From Spongospora subterranea (lineage: Eukaryota > Endomyxa > Phytomyxea > Plasmodiophorida > Plasmodiophoridae): 10,982 nt of DNA. Position numbers and translations under genes: made by a program. The stretch spans positions 1 through 10,982 of the forward strand of contig OUQQ01000650.1 in the NCBI GenBank assembly GCA_900404475.1, in the 5' to 3' direction. Numbering within the stretch: the stretch's first letter is position 1; each line of letters starts with the position of its first letter. Positions 1 through 7,900 of the stretch are shown piece after piece. The notes beneath the pieces are model-generated. The model was not told the origin of the DNA and made no database searches. It saw nothing but the letters and a program-made list of their open reading frames with translations.

Positions 1-1
1 A

Positions 2-244
2 CTGCGATCGAGGAGACGTCTGGAGGTCATTCGATTCTTTGGCCTTCAGGATATTGTTGCTAAAGAATCGCTCCCGAGTCTCCTTGACTTGAGCGCCATC
101 ACGATTCAAACCCCAACCTCTCAATCTCCGCCCACGAACCAACTAGCTCTCCAGGCGACTTCTAGAGCGATTGTGGTCAATGATCAATCCGTCCACTTTT
201 CGAAATCGGATTGTGCCCGACCCGCTCCATCTCGATCCGATTGA
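2..244 (+). CDS. Possible 3' coding end of a gene truncated by the window edge, unknown product
   Basis: One forward frame is open from the first bases to a TGA at 242-244, about 80 codons with no start codon inside the window. The translation starts basic and amphipathic (RSRRRLEVIRFFGLQDIVAK) and then becomes Ser/Thr/Pro/Gln-rich, ending PAPSRSD. This would suit the last exon of a gene whose upstream part lies outside. I recognise no domain. An 80-codon open stretch can arise by chance at this base composition, and an intron boundary could also lie inside it, so the call is tentative. Confidence 0.3.
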   Translation: MRSRRRLEVIRFFGLQDIVAKESLPSLLDLSAITIQTPTSQSPPTNQLALQATSRAIVVNDQSVHFSKSDCARPAPSRSD

Positions 245-1060
245 ATCTGAAATTGGGCTACAGCCTGATCGCCCCTCCATACAGGTTCCCCTATTGGGGC
301 GTTCGACGATTCCCGCCCTCTGATCGCCCGTATATCGTGACTGACGTCTAGGCGTGTCGTGACGTGATTATTGAGCGATCGTATTACCCTGACTGACTTA
401 ATCGCATATTAGGATTGGGGTCACAACTCGTGTTCTTTGAACGTCCTTCTTGTCGACGAACTGAAGTTGAATCGGTTTGCCCCTCATTGGCAGAGGTTCA
501 GTGAGGCGCCCACCGATCCTGAACAACTTCTGATCAGCTCCAGATGATCATGGGGCAGAACACGTCTCAATCTATCGACAGAGTGATCGTCGACGCGATC
601 AGGTGGTGATATTATCCCATCACTTACACACTGTCGCGTCAATTTAACTCGATTATGATCTCATTGCTAACGCCCGATCCCGGAGCTGTTATTACCGCCC
701 CAAACGATCACCGCCATTAGAACCCCCTCTCGACTTTGATTCACACTATTGACACTGAACCACTCGAACTGCACCTGCAATCTAGGTAGTATCTCACATC
801 GTCGTGAGACGTCCTCAAAAGGGCGATGTTCTTTTGTCGATGGCCAATCCGCACCGCCCGTTGACGTTGATCGCGGTTGTCGGGTCAGTAGTTCTTGGAC
901 GACCCAAGTAGTCATTCACCATCTAATTGATCTTGATTGTCAGAAAGAGGGGGACAGCGAGCGATGAGTCATGATTGTCATCAAAACCCCTAAACTTCCT
1001 TCTTCCGTTCTTCCGCACCGTATTCGCTGACCTGGCTCAGTTTCCAAATCGAGTTAGAAT
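245..1060. other. Intergenic region upstream of the first secreted-protein gene
   Basis: No convincing coding exon was found on either strand. A 72-codon forward ORF (749-967) and an 82-codon reverse ORF (667-915) overlap each other, show no family motif and look like chance. The stretch at 336-375 contains two close TGACGT words (tgacgtcta and tgacgtgat), which resemble CRE/bZIP half sites, but no experimental or comparative support is visible. The promoter and 5' UTR of the gene starting at 1061 presumably lie in the right part of this region. Confidence 0.4.
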
Positions 1061-2437
1061 ATGCCAAACCGGTTGTTTTTGTCGTTGATGGTGTTTATGG
1101 TATTGTCGATCGACAGATCGTGTGCCGATTATCAATCTGGCCCCGTCGGTCTATCCGCCCAAACCCAATTCGGTCCCGTGAACGGCGGTGGTTCATTTCA
1201 AGGCGGCGTCGTCCCTAATCATGGCGGTGGTGTGTTATCGCCAGATGGGTTTCCCACCCAGGTGCAGTCCTCTGCGTGTGTCCAACCCGGTCCCGATCAG
1301 GGGTCGTTCGGGTTCTCTGGCCAAGGAGGCGTCGGCCCAGAAGGTGTTCAATTCTCTGGCCAAGGGGGCGGTGGAGGTGTTCAATTATCTGGCCAAGGAA
1401 GCCTCGGCCCAGAAGGTGTTCAGTTCTCCGGTCAAGGAGGCGGTGGAGGATTCTCTGGCCATATCGGCGCCGGTTTCGGTCCCGAACCACAACAACAGCA
1501 GTTCCCGCAACCGCCCGACGCGGTTATCGCGATCGTCAACCATCCTCAACCGATCGCGTATCAGTCGTCATCGCTTCCTCCTCCTCCCCCTCCATCGCCC
1601 CCTCCATCGCCATCTCCTCCTCCTCCTCCTCCATCGCACCCGTTCCCCTTGCCTCCCCCGTCGCCGTCCCATTCGCAATCGGATCGTCCTCTCCCTTCAT
1701 CATATCCGGCGACACCGCCTTCCTCTCTTCTTCCTCCACCGCCGCCAGCGCCTCCCATCCCTTCCCCTCCGCCTCATCCGTCCCCCGTTCATCCATCGCC
1801 GTTAATCCAGTTCGTCGAGGTCCAATGGATGTCCCCATGGTCTTCTGGATCGCCATCGGATCCCGACTCCGCCGACTCGACCTCGATCACGGTGAAGGTT
1901 CTTGTCGACGACGCGTTTGAGCTATTCTACAACGGTCGCGGTCGTGGATGGATCGATCAAGGTTGGGATAAGATGCAGATCTACAACTACTCAACGGTGA
2001 ACAACGGCGACGTGATCGCCATTCACGGGAAGGATAAAAAGGGCCTGGCCGGGATCCTGGCGCAAATCGAATACACGTCGGGGCCGTTCGCTGGGGGAGT
2101 TCACGCCAATCAGGATGGGTGGAGCTGCACCAAACACAAGCCCAAAGACGATACGTGGATGAAGGCGTCGTTCGCCAATACGGGGTCGCTGAGGCGGTCG
2201 TTCGTGAAGGCGACGAAGCACGGGAAGCGGGGCGACTGGCCCTGGCGATTGTCGGGCGACGTGGGCCAGTTCGACGAGGGGGCGATCTGGTTCTGGTCGT
2301 CGCACAACTTCCTGGCCAACGAGGTCTGGTGCCGGTACGTGATCGATCTGGTCACCCCGCCCGATAACGACCCGGTCGGGTCGGGGTCGACCGCGCCCAC
2401 AACAACATCGACCGAATCCGATTCCGACGAGGATTAG
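1061..2437 (+). CDS. Secreted Gly/Gln-repeat, proline-rich protein with a C-terminal VDDAF/VWCR domain
   Basis: Single-exon gene of 458 aa. Residues 1-22 form a signal peptide (basic MPNR, hydrophobic core LFLSLMVFMVLS, likely cleavage after SCA), so the product is probably secreted. Residues about 23-150 are Gly/Gln-rich with an imperfect 24-aa tandem repeat. Residues about 173-248 are an extensin-like Pro/Ser tract. Residues about 278-425 form a folded domain with VDDAFELFYNG, GDVIAIHGKDKKGLAGIL, WSCTKHKPK, KHGKRGDWPW, WFWSSHNF and NEVWCR; its two cysteines (C356, C424) are also present in the paralogue at 9883-10806 and may pair. The tail is acidic (ESDSDED). The 'DDAF-x-L-x-NG' and 'GD-x-IAI' pattern resembles galactose-binding-like beta-sandwiches, so carbohydrate binding at a cell wall or matrix is a reasonable guess, not shown. 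The start is chosen because it places the signal peptide at the N-terminus. No intron is needed, unlike the genes at 3970-9210. Confidence 0.85.
   Translation: MPNRLFLSLMVFMVLSIDRSCADYQSGPVGLSAQTQFGPVNGGGSFQGGVVPNHGGGVLSPDGFPTQVQSSACVQPGPDQGSFGFSGQGGVGPEGVQFSGQGGGGGVQLSGQGSLGPEGVQFSGQGGGGGFSGHIGAGFGPEPQQQQFPQPPDAVIAIVNHPQPIAYQSSSLPPPPPPSPPPSPSPPPPPPSHPFPLPPPSPSHSQSDRPLPSSYPATPPSSLLPPPPPAPPIPSPPPHPSPVHPSPLIQFVEVQWMSPWSSGSPSDPDSADSTSITVKVLVDDAFELFYNGRGRGWIDQGWDKMQIYNYSTVNNGDVIAIHGKDKKGLAGILAQIEYTSGPFAGGVHANQDGWSCTKHKPKDDTWMKASFANTGSLRRSFVKATKHGKRGDWPWRLSGDVGQFDEGAIWFWSSHNFLANEVWCRYVIDLVTPPDNDPVGSGSTAPTTTSTESDSDED
1321..1461 (+). repeat. Imperfect tandem repeat, unit about 72 bp, inside the secreted-protein gene
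   Basis: Two adjacent copies begin with ccaaggagg (1321) and ccaaggaag (1393). Each encodes a version of QG-x-x-GPEGVQFSGQGGGGG; the second copy is slightly shorter at its end. The period is a multiple of three, so copy-number change would keep the frame. Shorter related SGQGG words continue on either side. Confidence 0.75.
1577..1804 (+). repeat. Low-complexity CCT/CCA/TCG tract encoding an extensin-like Pro/Ser linker
   Basis: Codons 173-248 of the upstream secreted protein are almost entirely Pro and Ser with some His, including a PPPPPPSPPPSPSPPPPPP run. The tract separates the Gly-rich N-terminal part from the folded C-terminal domain. SPPP blocks are the classic substrate for hydroxylation and O-glycosylation in plant and algal wall proteins; whether this host does that is unknown. 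The antisense ORFs over this tract are composition artefacts. Confidence 0.8.
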
Positions 2438-2513
2438 GATTTCTCGAATGGGCCCGTCGCCGCCGCGTGATCGTGATCGTGAAAGGAAAGCGCAACCATC
2501 AACTTTTTTCATC

Positions 2514-2519
2514 ATAAAA
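2514..2519 (+). terminator. Candidate polyadenylation signal of the secreted-protein gene
   Basis: An ATAAAA hexamer lies 77 bp after the TAG stop of the gene ending at 2437. It is preceded by a T run and followed by a T/GT-rich stretch (ttctgttgtttttgtgt), the usual order for a eukaryotic poly(A) site. This rests on motif only. Confidence 0.3.
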
Positions 2520-2943
2520 TACGGGTCTTAATCTCTGTCGATTCTGTTGTTTTTGTGTCCCCGGGACGGACAGGGCGATTTTCGGGACGAGATCATGCTC
2601 GTGACCGGAGCCGAAATCGCAACTGAAAGGAGATTCCGTCCCATTTCTGGAACATGAAGAACTGTCTCCATGACACCATTGCTCTGGCCAAATTGCACTT
2701 TAGCACGTCCAATACCGACGCCAGGTTCAAACCGTCGACCATCACCTACTGAAACTCCAAGGCAATGACGACAATGAACCTTTAGGGTCTAGAGTAACCG
2801 GCGACGTTCACACGCGATTCGAAACTCAAAGACGCTAGTAGCTTTGTCTGCTCCCGGTAGTTAATCGACCTTCCACATCAATCTTATAATCGAGTTTGCT
2901 GTTCGCTCCGATCATCATAATCAACGACGTGAACTAATCGTAC
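2520..2943. other. Intergenic DNA without recognisable genes, left flank of the transposase relic
   Basis: All six frames are closed at short intervals and I see no family motif. Since a decayed transposase frame begins just downstream, part of this stretch may be its more degraded 5' portion, but I could not find a matching motif or a terminal inverted repeat here. Confidence 0.35.
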
Positions 2944-3621
2944 ATGACTGCCATGGAGGGCGGGAGGATTGACGTGAGGCATCTAGGGGCGTTCTTCAAT
3001 CTTGCACCATAAACCATTACTGGTTCTGCAATCTTCGCCAATGCTCTGTGCAGCAATTGGAAGTCCAAGCTGATCGCATGCTCAATGGATGGTGCAGCGA
3101 AAGATGACGGGCCACATTTATGGGGATTGTCACTCGCATCGCAAATGTCTCGGTGCCCGGATCTGTCCGGATCTCGTGTGCTCTTCGTCAAATTGACTTG
3201 GTGATGGCAACGAGTGTTCCGAAGAGTAGATGATGACCTGTTTTACCCAGCGTTAACTGGGATGATTTCCCATCTTCGTCGTCACGAGTCTTTGATTGAC
3301 CGTCTCACCCAGAAGTGGACCTGGTTGAACAGCAACACGGCTCGGATTTCTGCCAGCTGGGATGAACAAACCGATTGAAAATATTTGCAGCATCGGGGAC
3401 CTGAAACTGCGATTCGAGAAGCATCCTCGTTTCAAGTCGTCTTCGAGTCTCGTTCTGGAAATGCGACCACAGCAACTTTCGCCGAAGCCTTGGGCATTGA
3501 AGGGATTTACTCTGAATATATCCCGAGGTTTGTTCGTTGGCAGAAGGTGTTGCCGCGATATTTCCTGAAACCGCCTCTGTGGAGTCTGATTCCTCCTTGT
3601 TCAAGTGGGAAAAAAAACTGA
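2944..3621 (+). pseudogene. Decayed transposase-like relic, probably hAT-type
   Basis: Conserved-looking segments lie in order on the plus strand but in shifting frames. Frame 0 from 2944 reads RIDVRHLGAFFNLAP, a TAA (3010-3012), then SAIFANALCSNWKSKLIAC and SMDGAAK. A +1 frame reads MTGHIY from 3104. A +2 frame reads GIVTRIANVSVPG, then SVRISCALRQIDLVM. From 3229 frame 0 resumes with DDDLFYPALTGMISHLRRHE, then SLIDRLTQKW and SASWDEQTD, a TGA (3376-3378), and KYLQHRG up to a TGA at 3619-3621. The order 'KLI-x-x-S-DGA-x-x-MTG', '(G)-x-x-TRI', 'C-x-x-(H)Q-DLV', 'I-x-x-LRR-x-x-x-LI' matches what I recall of hAT-family transposase-like proteins that are abundant in oomycetes and other eukaryotes. 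At least three frame changes and two internal stops indicate a dead copy. Splicing cannot restore it simply, because no good splice sites sit at the frame changes. Confidence 0.6.
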
Positions 3622-3770
3622 CTTTCGTCACTCCCTGACCGACTTTTCATTAGAACGTATCTTACAATGTCGGCGAATGCTCCACCAACACTAAATGAAG
3701 GTCAATGTCTCAAAGAGAACCGCTTTGTTTAATGATTTTAGGTAATACATTTTCAGCGCTCTTCTGAGAA

Positions 3771-3850
3771 AATGACTATTTTGACTGATTTCGTTTTAAA
3801 AAGTAAAATGTTTTCCGGAAAAATAGTCAAAATCGTCATTTGACTATTTT
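3771..3850. repeat. AT-rich inverted repeat with three copies of a TGACTATTTT word
   Basis: The arm aatgactattttgact (3771-3786) is complementary to agtcaaaatcgtcatt (3825-3840) at 15 of 16 positions, with a 38-nt spacer. TGACTATTTT occurs at 3773-3782, in reverse complement (aaaatagtca) at 3820-3829, and again at 3841-3850. The block is far more AT-rich than its surroundings. It could be a miniature transposon or a terminal repeat left by the transposase relic ending 150 bp upstream, or a transcript 3'-end hairpin shared by the flanking units. No target-site duplication was identified. Confidence 0.65.
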
Positions 3851-3969
3851 TATGAGGCCCTGGACACACGAGGGATGATCCCGGGGACTTCGACCTCGTA
3901 AATTACCTCGTGGAGAATGGGGTGTTGATGGGGGAAGAGGAACTGTTTAATGGAATTGGGCGGGACATT

Positions 3970-4800
3970 TCATGGGGATGGCGATGGCGATGACTTGACG
4001 AATGGCGACACACCCTGGCTCATGATATAGTGCTGGACGTACTGGGTTAGGGCTGTTGAACCTCGCGGCTTCGACCACGTCTTCGACGATTGATACTGGA
4101 AACAACGGATCAGCGAATCGTGAGATGAATCAGTTCACTCAGAATAGCGAAACGGGTCGAGGGCGGACGCGAATCACAACGACAACAAGAACAGGACGAC
4201 GAACAGTGAACTAGCGATCTCCAATACCTGATCATAATCCCATCCGATATCGTGCGATGTCGTGATCGGGATATCATATTTCTGTTTCGGTGTCTGATAG
4301 CGAGCGTGGCACAGTCGCCGGAACCGCCCTAACCGCCCAACAAGTATTGATGATCAGTTCCCCCCGACAGCACACAACACCCAACCGCACCCGCCGATCA
4401 GGGGGAGATGGGATCCCTTTCGGGCGGGTGTAATCCCTTACCCTCCTGCTGCTGCGGGTCGTCCTGATCCTGTTGGCGATCGAGGTGCTCCTCGGCCCGT
4501 TTGACCCGGTCGACGTGGGCGATGAGGTCGGCCATCAGGACGGGTCGGTGTCGCGTCGGTTTATCGGTGACGATGTCGACTAGATGGGATCGGGGGTTGG
4601 TCTGTATGGCGGCGATGGATTTTGGGAAGGCGGACGATCGGCCATCGCCCGCCCTGCCCGTTTGGTTATTCCTTACTGGTATAGGGGTTGGCGGTGAACT
4701 CCTTGTTCACCCTCATTGTCGCTAACTCCTTCTTGATGTGTTCGGTCCACACTTCCTGGACCAGTTTCCGCTTCTCGAGCTTCTCCTCGTTCGACGCCAT
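3970..4800 (-). CDS. CFAP144: CFAP144/FAM183-like ciliary microtubule inner protein, four exons
   Basis: Spliced gene of 162 aa. Exons are 4800-4677, 4579-4442, 4328-4228 and 4095-3970. Introns are 4676-4580, 4441-4329, 4227-4096; all are GT-AG and the phases (1, 1, 0) match across each join. Exon 1 starts MASNEEKLEKRK and forms a charged helix ending KEFTANPYT (residues 33-41). Exon 2 continues IDIVTDKPTR and a charged Gln/Asp-rich segment. Exon 3 holds the diagnostic KYDIPITTSHDIGWD (residues 104-118). Exon 4 holds KPRGSTALTQYVQHY and SPF (152-154). Human and Chlamydomonas CFAP144/FAM183 proteins share, as I recall them, a helix ending in 'NP-(F/Y)-T', the 'K-Y-x-x-P-x-T-x-S-x-(E/D)-x-GW' motif, and a 'T-x-Y' C-terminus, at similar length (about 130-160 aa). 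These proteins lie in the lumen of axonemal doublet microtubules, implying a ciliated life stage. The start is the first ATG of the coiled region, 154 bp after the stop of the upstream minus-strand gene. Confidence 0.75.
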
Positions 4801-4954
4801 CCCGCCGCTGATCGTCTCGCTCACCCTCGCCCCTTTGATACGATCAACGATCGTCGTGAACGGTACCAGGAATGATTCAACGCACAACGACACCCCATAT
4901 CGACGACCGCGTATTCTATGATTGTTTATTGGTGTTCGTCGGTGTGTTCTGCGA

Positions 4955-7900
4955 TTACCCAACGGCGAATACAGTTCCACAGAATGGGCAGCTGAATCGC
5001 TGCGATGATCTGCCGGCGATATAGAGGACATTGGTGATATTAGCACATGTTGGGCATTGCACCTGAACCACACAATCCCCACTCAATCAGATCAACGAGG
5101 GGGTGGTTCGTGAGAGACGCCCCCCGACCGTGATCATCCCCTTATCGTCCAGATAATCGGCCGTGATCTGTCGCGTGTGTTTCCCTGCTCGGGATTCGTC
5201 ATCCCCGCCACCGCCGTCCTTCGCATCGCCGCCATCGCCTCGCGCCGCCGACTCCGATCCCCTGAACCCAACCAGCCCGGTTTAATCGTCGATATCGCTC
5301 CTATGCCCAATATTCCACTCATTTACTTGTTTTTCTTCTTGACCTTCTTTCGTTGTGGTTTTCCCAAACGCGCTTCAGCTAGCTCGGCTAGAACCCAAAA
5401 AACGCACAATTAGAACCCATTTGCAGAATCCGTTGACAAAGACCAATAAGGCGGAACGTTACCCGATATATTGTCGATCGGAATCATTTGTTTCAACGAC
5501 GCCGTTCGAATAAACGCGTCGAGATATTGTGGCTGATCGTGGATATGATATCTGTGAATCGATTTGTGTTAGAGGGGGACGGGCGTAGGGATCCGCTGAT
5601 ACGATGGCAGTTTGACGCCGGATCGTAGGGCGGCGAGGTAGTCGATGGTGTCGTCGGCGGCCTTCTCGATCGGGGATATTCTATTCGACCGACGACAGAA
5701 CGGGATCAGACACAGGAACCGGCTCAAAACCTGAAGTGATTGTCGATCTGTGATTTTGGGAAGAGAAGTTATCAGGAAAAACACCAGTACGTTCTGGGAG
5801 AATAGGGCGAAGAAGACGATCACGATTGGTAATGCGTTGACCACTCTGATCCTGTTCATGATGTAATCGGCGGACGATAATCCGATCTGAAGGGCAGGAT
5901 TGGGGTCGGTTAGGGCAATCGAGGGCGGTGTGAACGGCAATGGAACACCTGATCTGACGATAATGGGTCGAGGGAATCGTCACCGGGGACGCGATAGGAA
6001 TCCAACAGGGCCGGATTGGATAAGGACCAGATGGCGATAACTGACAGAACGTTGGGATGTCGGGACGAGTTTAGATTGCGGAATCGGGGGAGTGATTACC
6101 GCAATGGATAATGATTGGGAATCGCATCACATCAACAGCGAATATCGCCAACGACTGGTCCAATTTCGGGGGAATACGGTATAGTCGTAGGAGGGCGATC
6201 TGAGAACAACGCACAGAGGATTGAGGTCGGGTTGAGGCGGAAAACGGGCGACAGACCGACCTTGTCGAACAGGAACGTGGCGGCGAAGGTGGCGGCCGAT
6301 GTGGCGAACAGGGCGGGGATGGCGCTAGAGAACATGAGCGATATGAAGATGGTGTTGAGGATGGAGGCGTATCGATCGGATAATATCATATCGGGACCGG
6401 TATAGAGCTCGTTCAGATCCTGAGAGATAAAAGGGGAACGGTGTTCAGCGATCCCTAGAAAGTTTCGTGAAAACACAAATGGGGATTTTCGGGCGGGAAA
6501 AACACCTTCTGGGTGGCGATACGATTGTGGAGAAGACGCCGTTTCAGGGACAGTATCGGGATCTGGATCAGGGGAATGATGTGGGGGCTGACGATATTCA
6601 AAAGCATCGCGAGGAATATCGACAGGGCCACGTCGCCGAACCAGGCGACCGACAGATCGGGGTATGGACCGGAGAATACCGAACCGAGACCGATCACCGA
6701 TAGATCGCCGTTCACCAACAGGATCACAATACCTGATCGGACAGAAATGGGTGTTTGGAACGGGGATTTACGTATTTCGGAAGAGGAAAACGAACGAATT
6801 AGAGGAACTGGAACATTGGTTTTGTGTTTTTGTTTTGAAGGGTAAAACGGATTGGGTGAAATATGGACCTGTGTTGATAAATAGGGCGATGAAGAGTTTT
6901 GATGTGATGGCGCGTTCCTGGGAGGAGATCGTCGTGTGTCGCTCCCAACGGACCAGGGCCACGATTGACGTCTTCAGCATAATGTTGATGACGATTATGG
7001 TGAGGGCGATGAGGAATGTGATCGCCTGTTGTGTGTGGATTGGTGGATTGGGAGGGCAGGCGGGCTGCTGACCTTGGCGCTGGCCAGGGATTCCTGCCAT
7101 TGGCCGCAGATATCGGCCTGATTGGCGACCTCCTCGTCGGTCAACGATGAGCAATAACAGGGGACGTTATCCCCATTCAACTACAACGGACAACGCCAAT
7201 CAGCAACTGCCGACTGGCCGATTTTGGGAACGGACAGCGCCATGACGGGATATATTAGGGCACTGTGATATATTACGATATCCCTGTAATTCCGCCTGGG
7301 TTTGTGACGCCTATCCACAATGCAGTTAATATCGGGACGTCGGGGAACAGGATGGGCCGATCGGGGATTAGCACAACTTTGAACACCATCGTTAGCGATA
7401 TCGCCATCAGACTGAACGACGCCATCAGCGTCACGATCCGCCTCAGACGACACGACCACACCGAATACTTCAGGTTGTGGAATAGGATATCGGACGGATC
7501 TGACGTCGTGTCAACATACAGACACACATATCGGTCAGGGGGACGATTGCCACAACAATCCAAGAACAGGACGAGAGGAGCATTTTAAGACTCACCCGCC
7601 GCCGGCGTGATTATCAGGCGACGCGAACGGAACCGCAACGAGTCGGCCATGATCAACCTGGTCCACCTATAATGGGAATACCGACGAGATGGATGGGCGA
7701 TCGGGTGGCGGCGACGACGGTGCCGGCCCTGACCAGGTATTGGGATATTGGTCTAGACAGGCATTACGAGAGCTGGGCGAGTTGAACACCACAAAGGAAT
7801 CAACGGCGCGTCGCCGAAACGACCTCTGATTTCACACAATTTCCGAGTTACAGAAACCCGATCAGGTTTCGATCAAGGAGTGAGAAATTCGATGGCGAAA

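Noticed and set aside
667..967. Overlapping forward (72 codons) and reverse (82 codons) ORFs upstream of the first secreted gene
   Set aside because: They are short, mutually antisense and without signal peptide, motif or splice support.
1276..1920. Forward ORFs of 214 and 205 codons in other frames of the first secreted-protein gene
   Set aside because: They are Arg/Ser/His-rich frame shadows created by the Gly and Pro codon repeats.
1991..2515. 174-codon reverse ORF at the end of the first secreted-protein gene
   Set aside because: It is antisense to the conserved domain; its Arg/Gly/Pro-rich composition is what the complement of GC-rich coding DNA gives.
3305..3631. 108-codon reverse ORF
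   Set aside because: It is antisense to the transposase-like segment that reads LRRHESLIDRLTQKW on the plus strand and shows no motif.
4666..5082. 138-codon reverse ORF taken as one protein
   Set aside because: Only its last 40 or so codons (from ATG 4800) are used, as exon 1 of the CFAP144-like gene. Its first part reads the zinc-ribbon exon in the wrong frame.
5134..5322. Separate small gene starting at the ATG right after the TAA at 5325-5323
   Set aside because: It has no intergenic space, no motif, and its frame conflicts with the linker frame that leads into the zinc ribbon. Splicing it out gives phase-matched exons instead.
5569..5571. TAA at the end of the long reverse ORF (5940-5569) as the end of the channel gene
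   Set aside because: A phase-2 donor at 5603/5602 and acceptor at 5552/5551 join PS to YHIHDQPQYLDAF, which restores the family's C-terminal 'SY-x-I-x-x-x-P-x-Y' motif; the TAA then lies in the intron.
7824..7851. A 28-nt intron (gtaact...cagag) in the channel gene
   Set aside because: A better pair exists: donor AAA|gtattt at 7905/7904 and acceptor atcag at 7826/7825, phase 0 on both sides and 79 nt, in line with the other introns.
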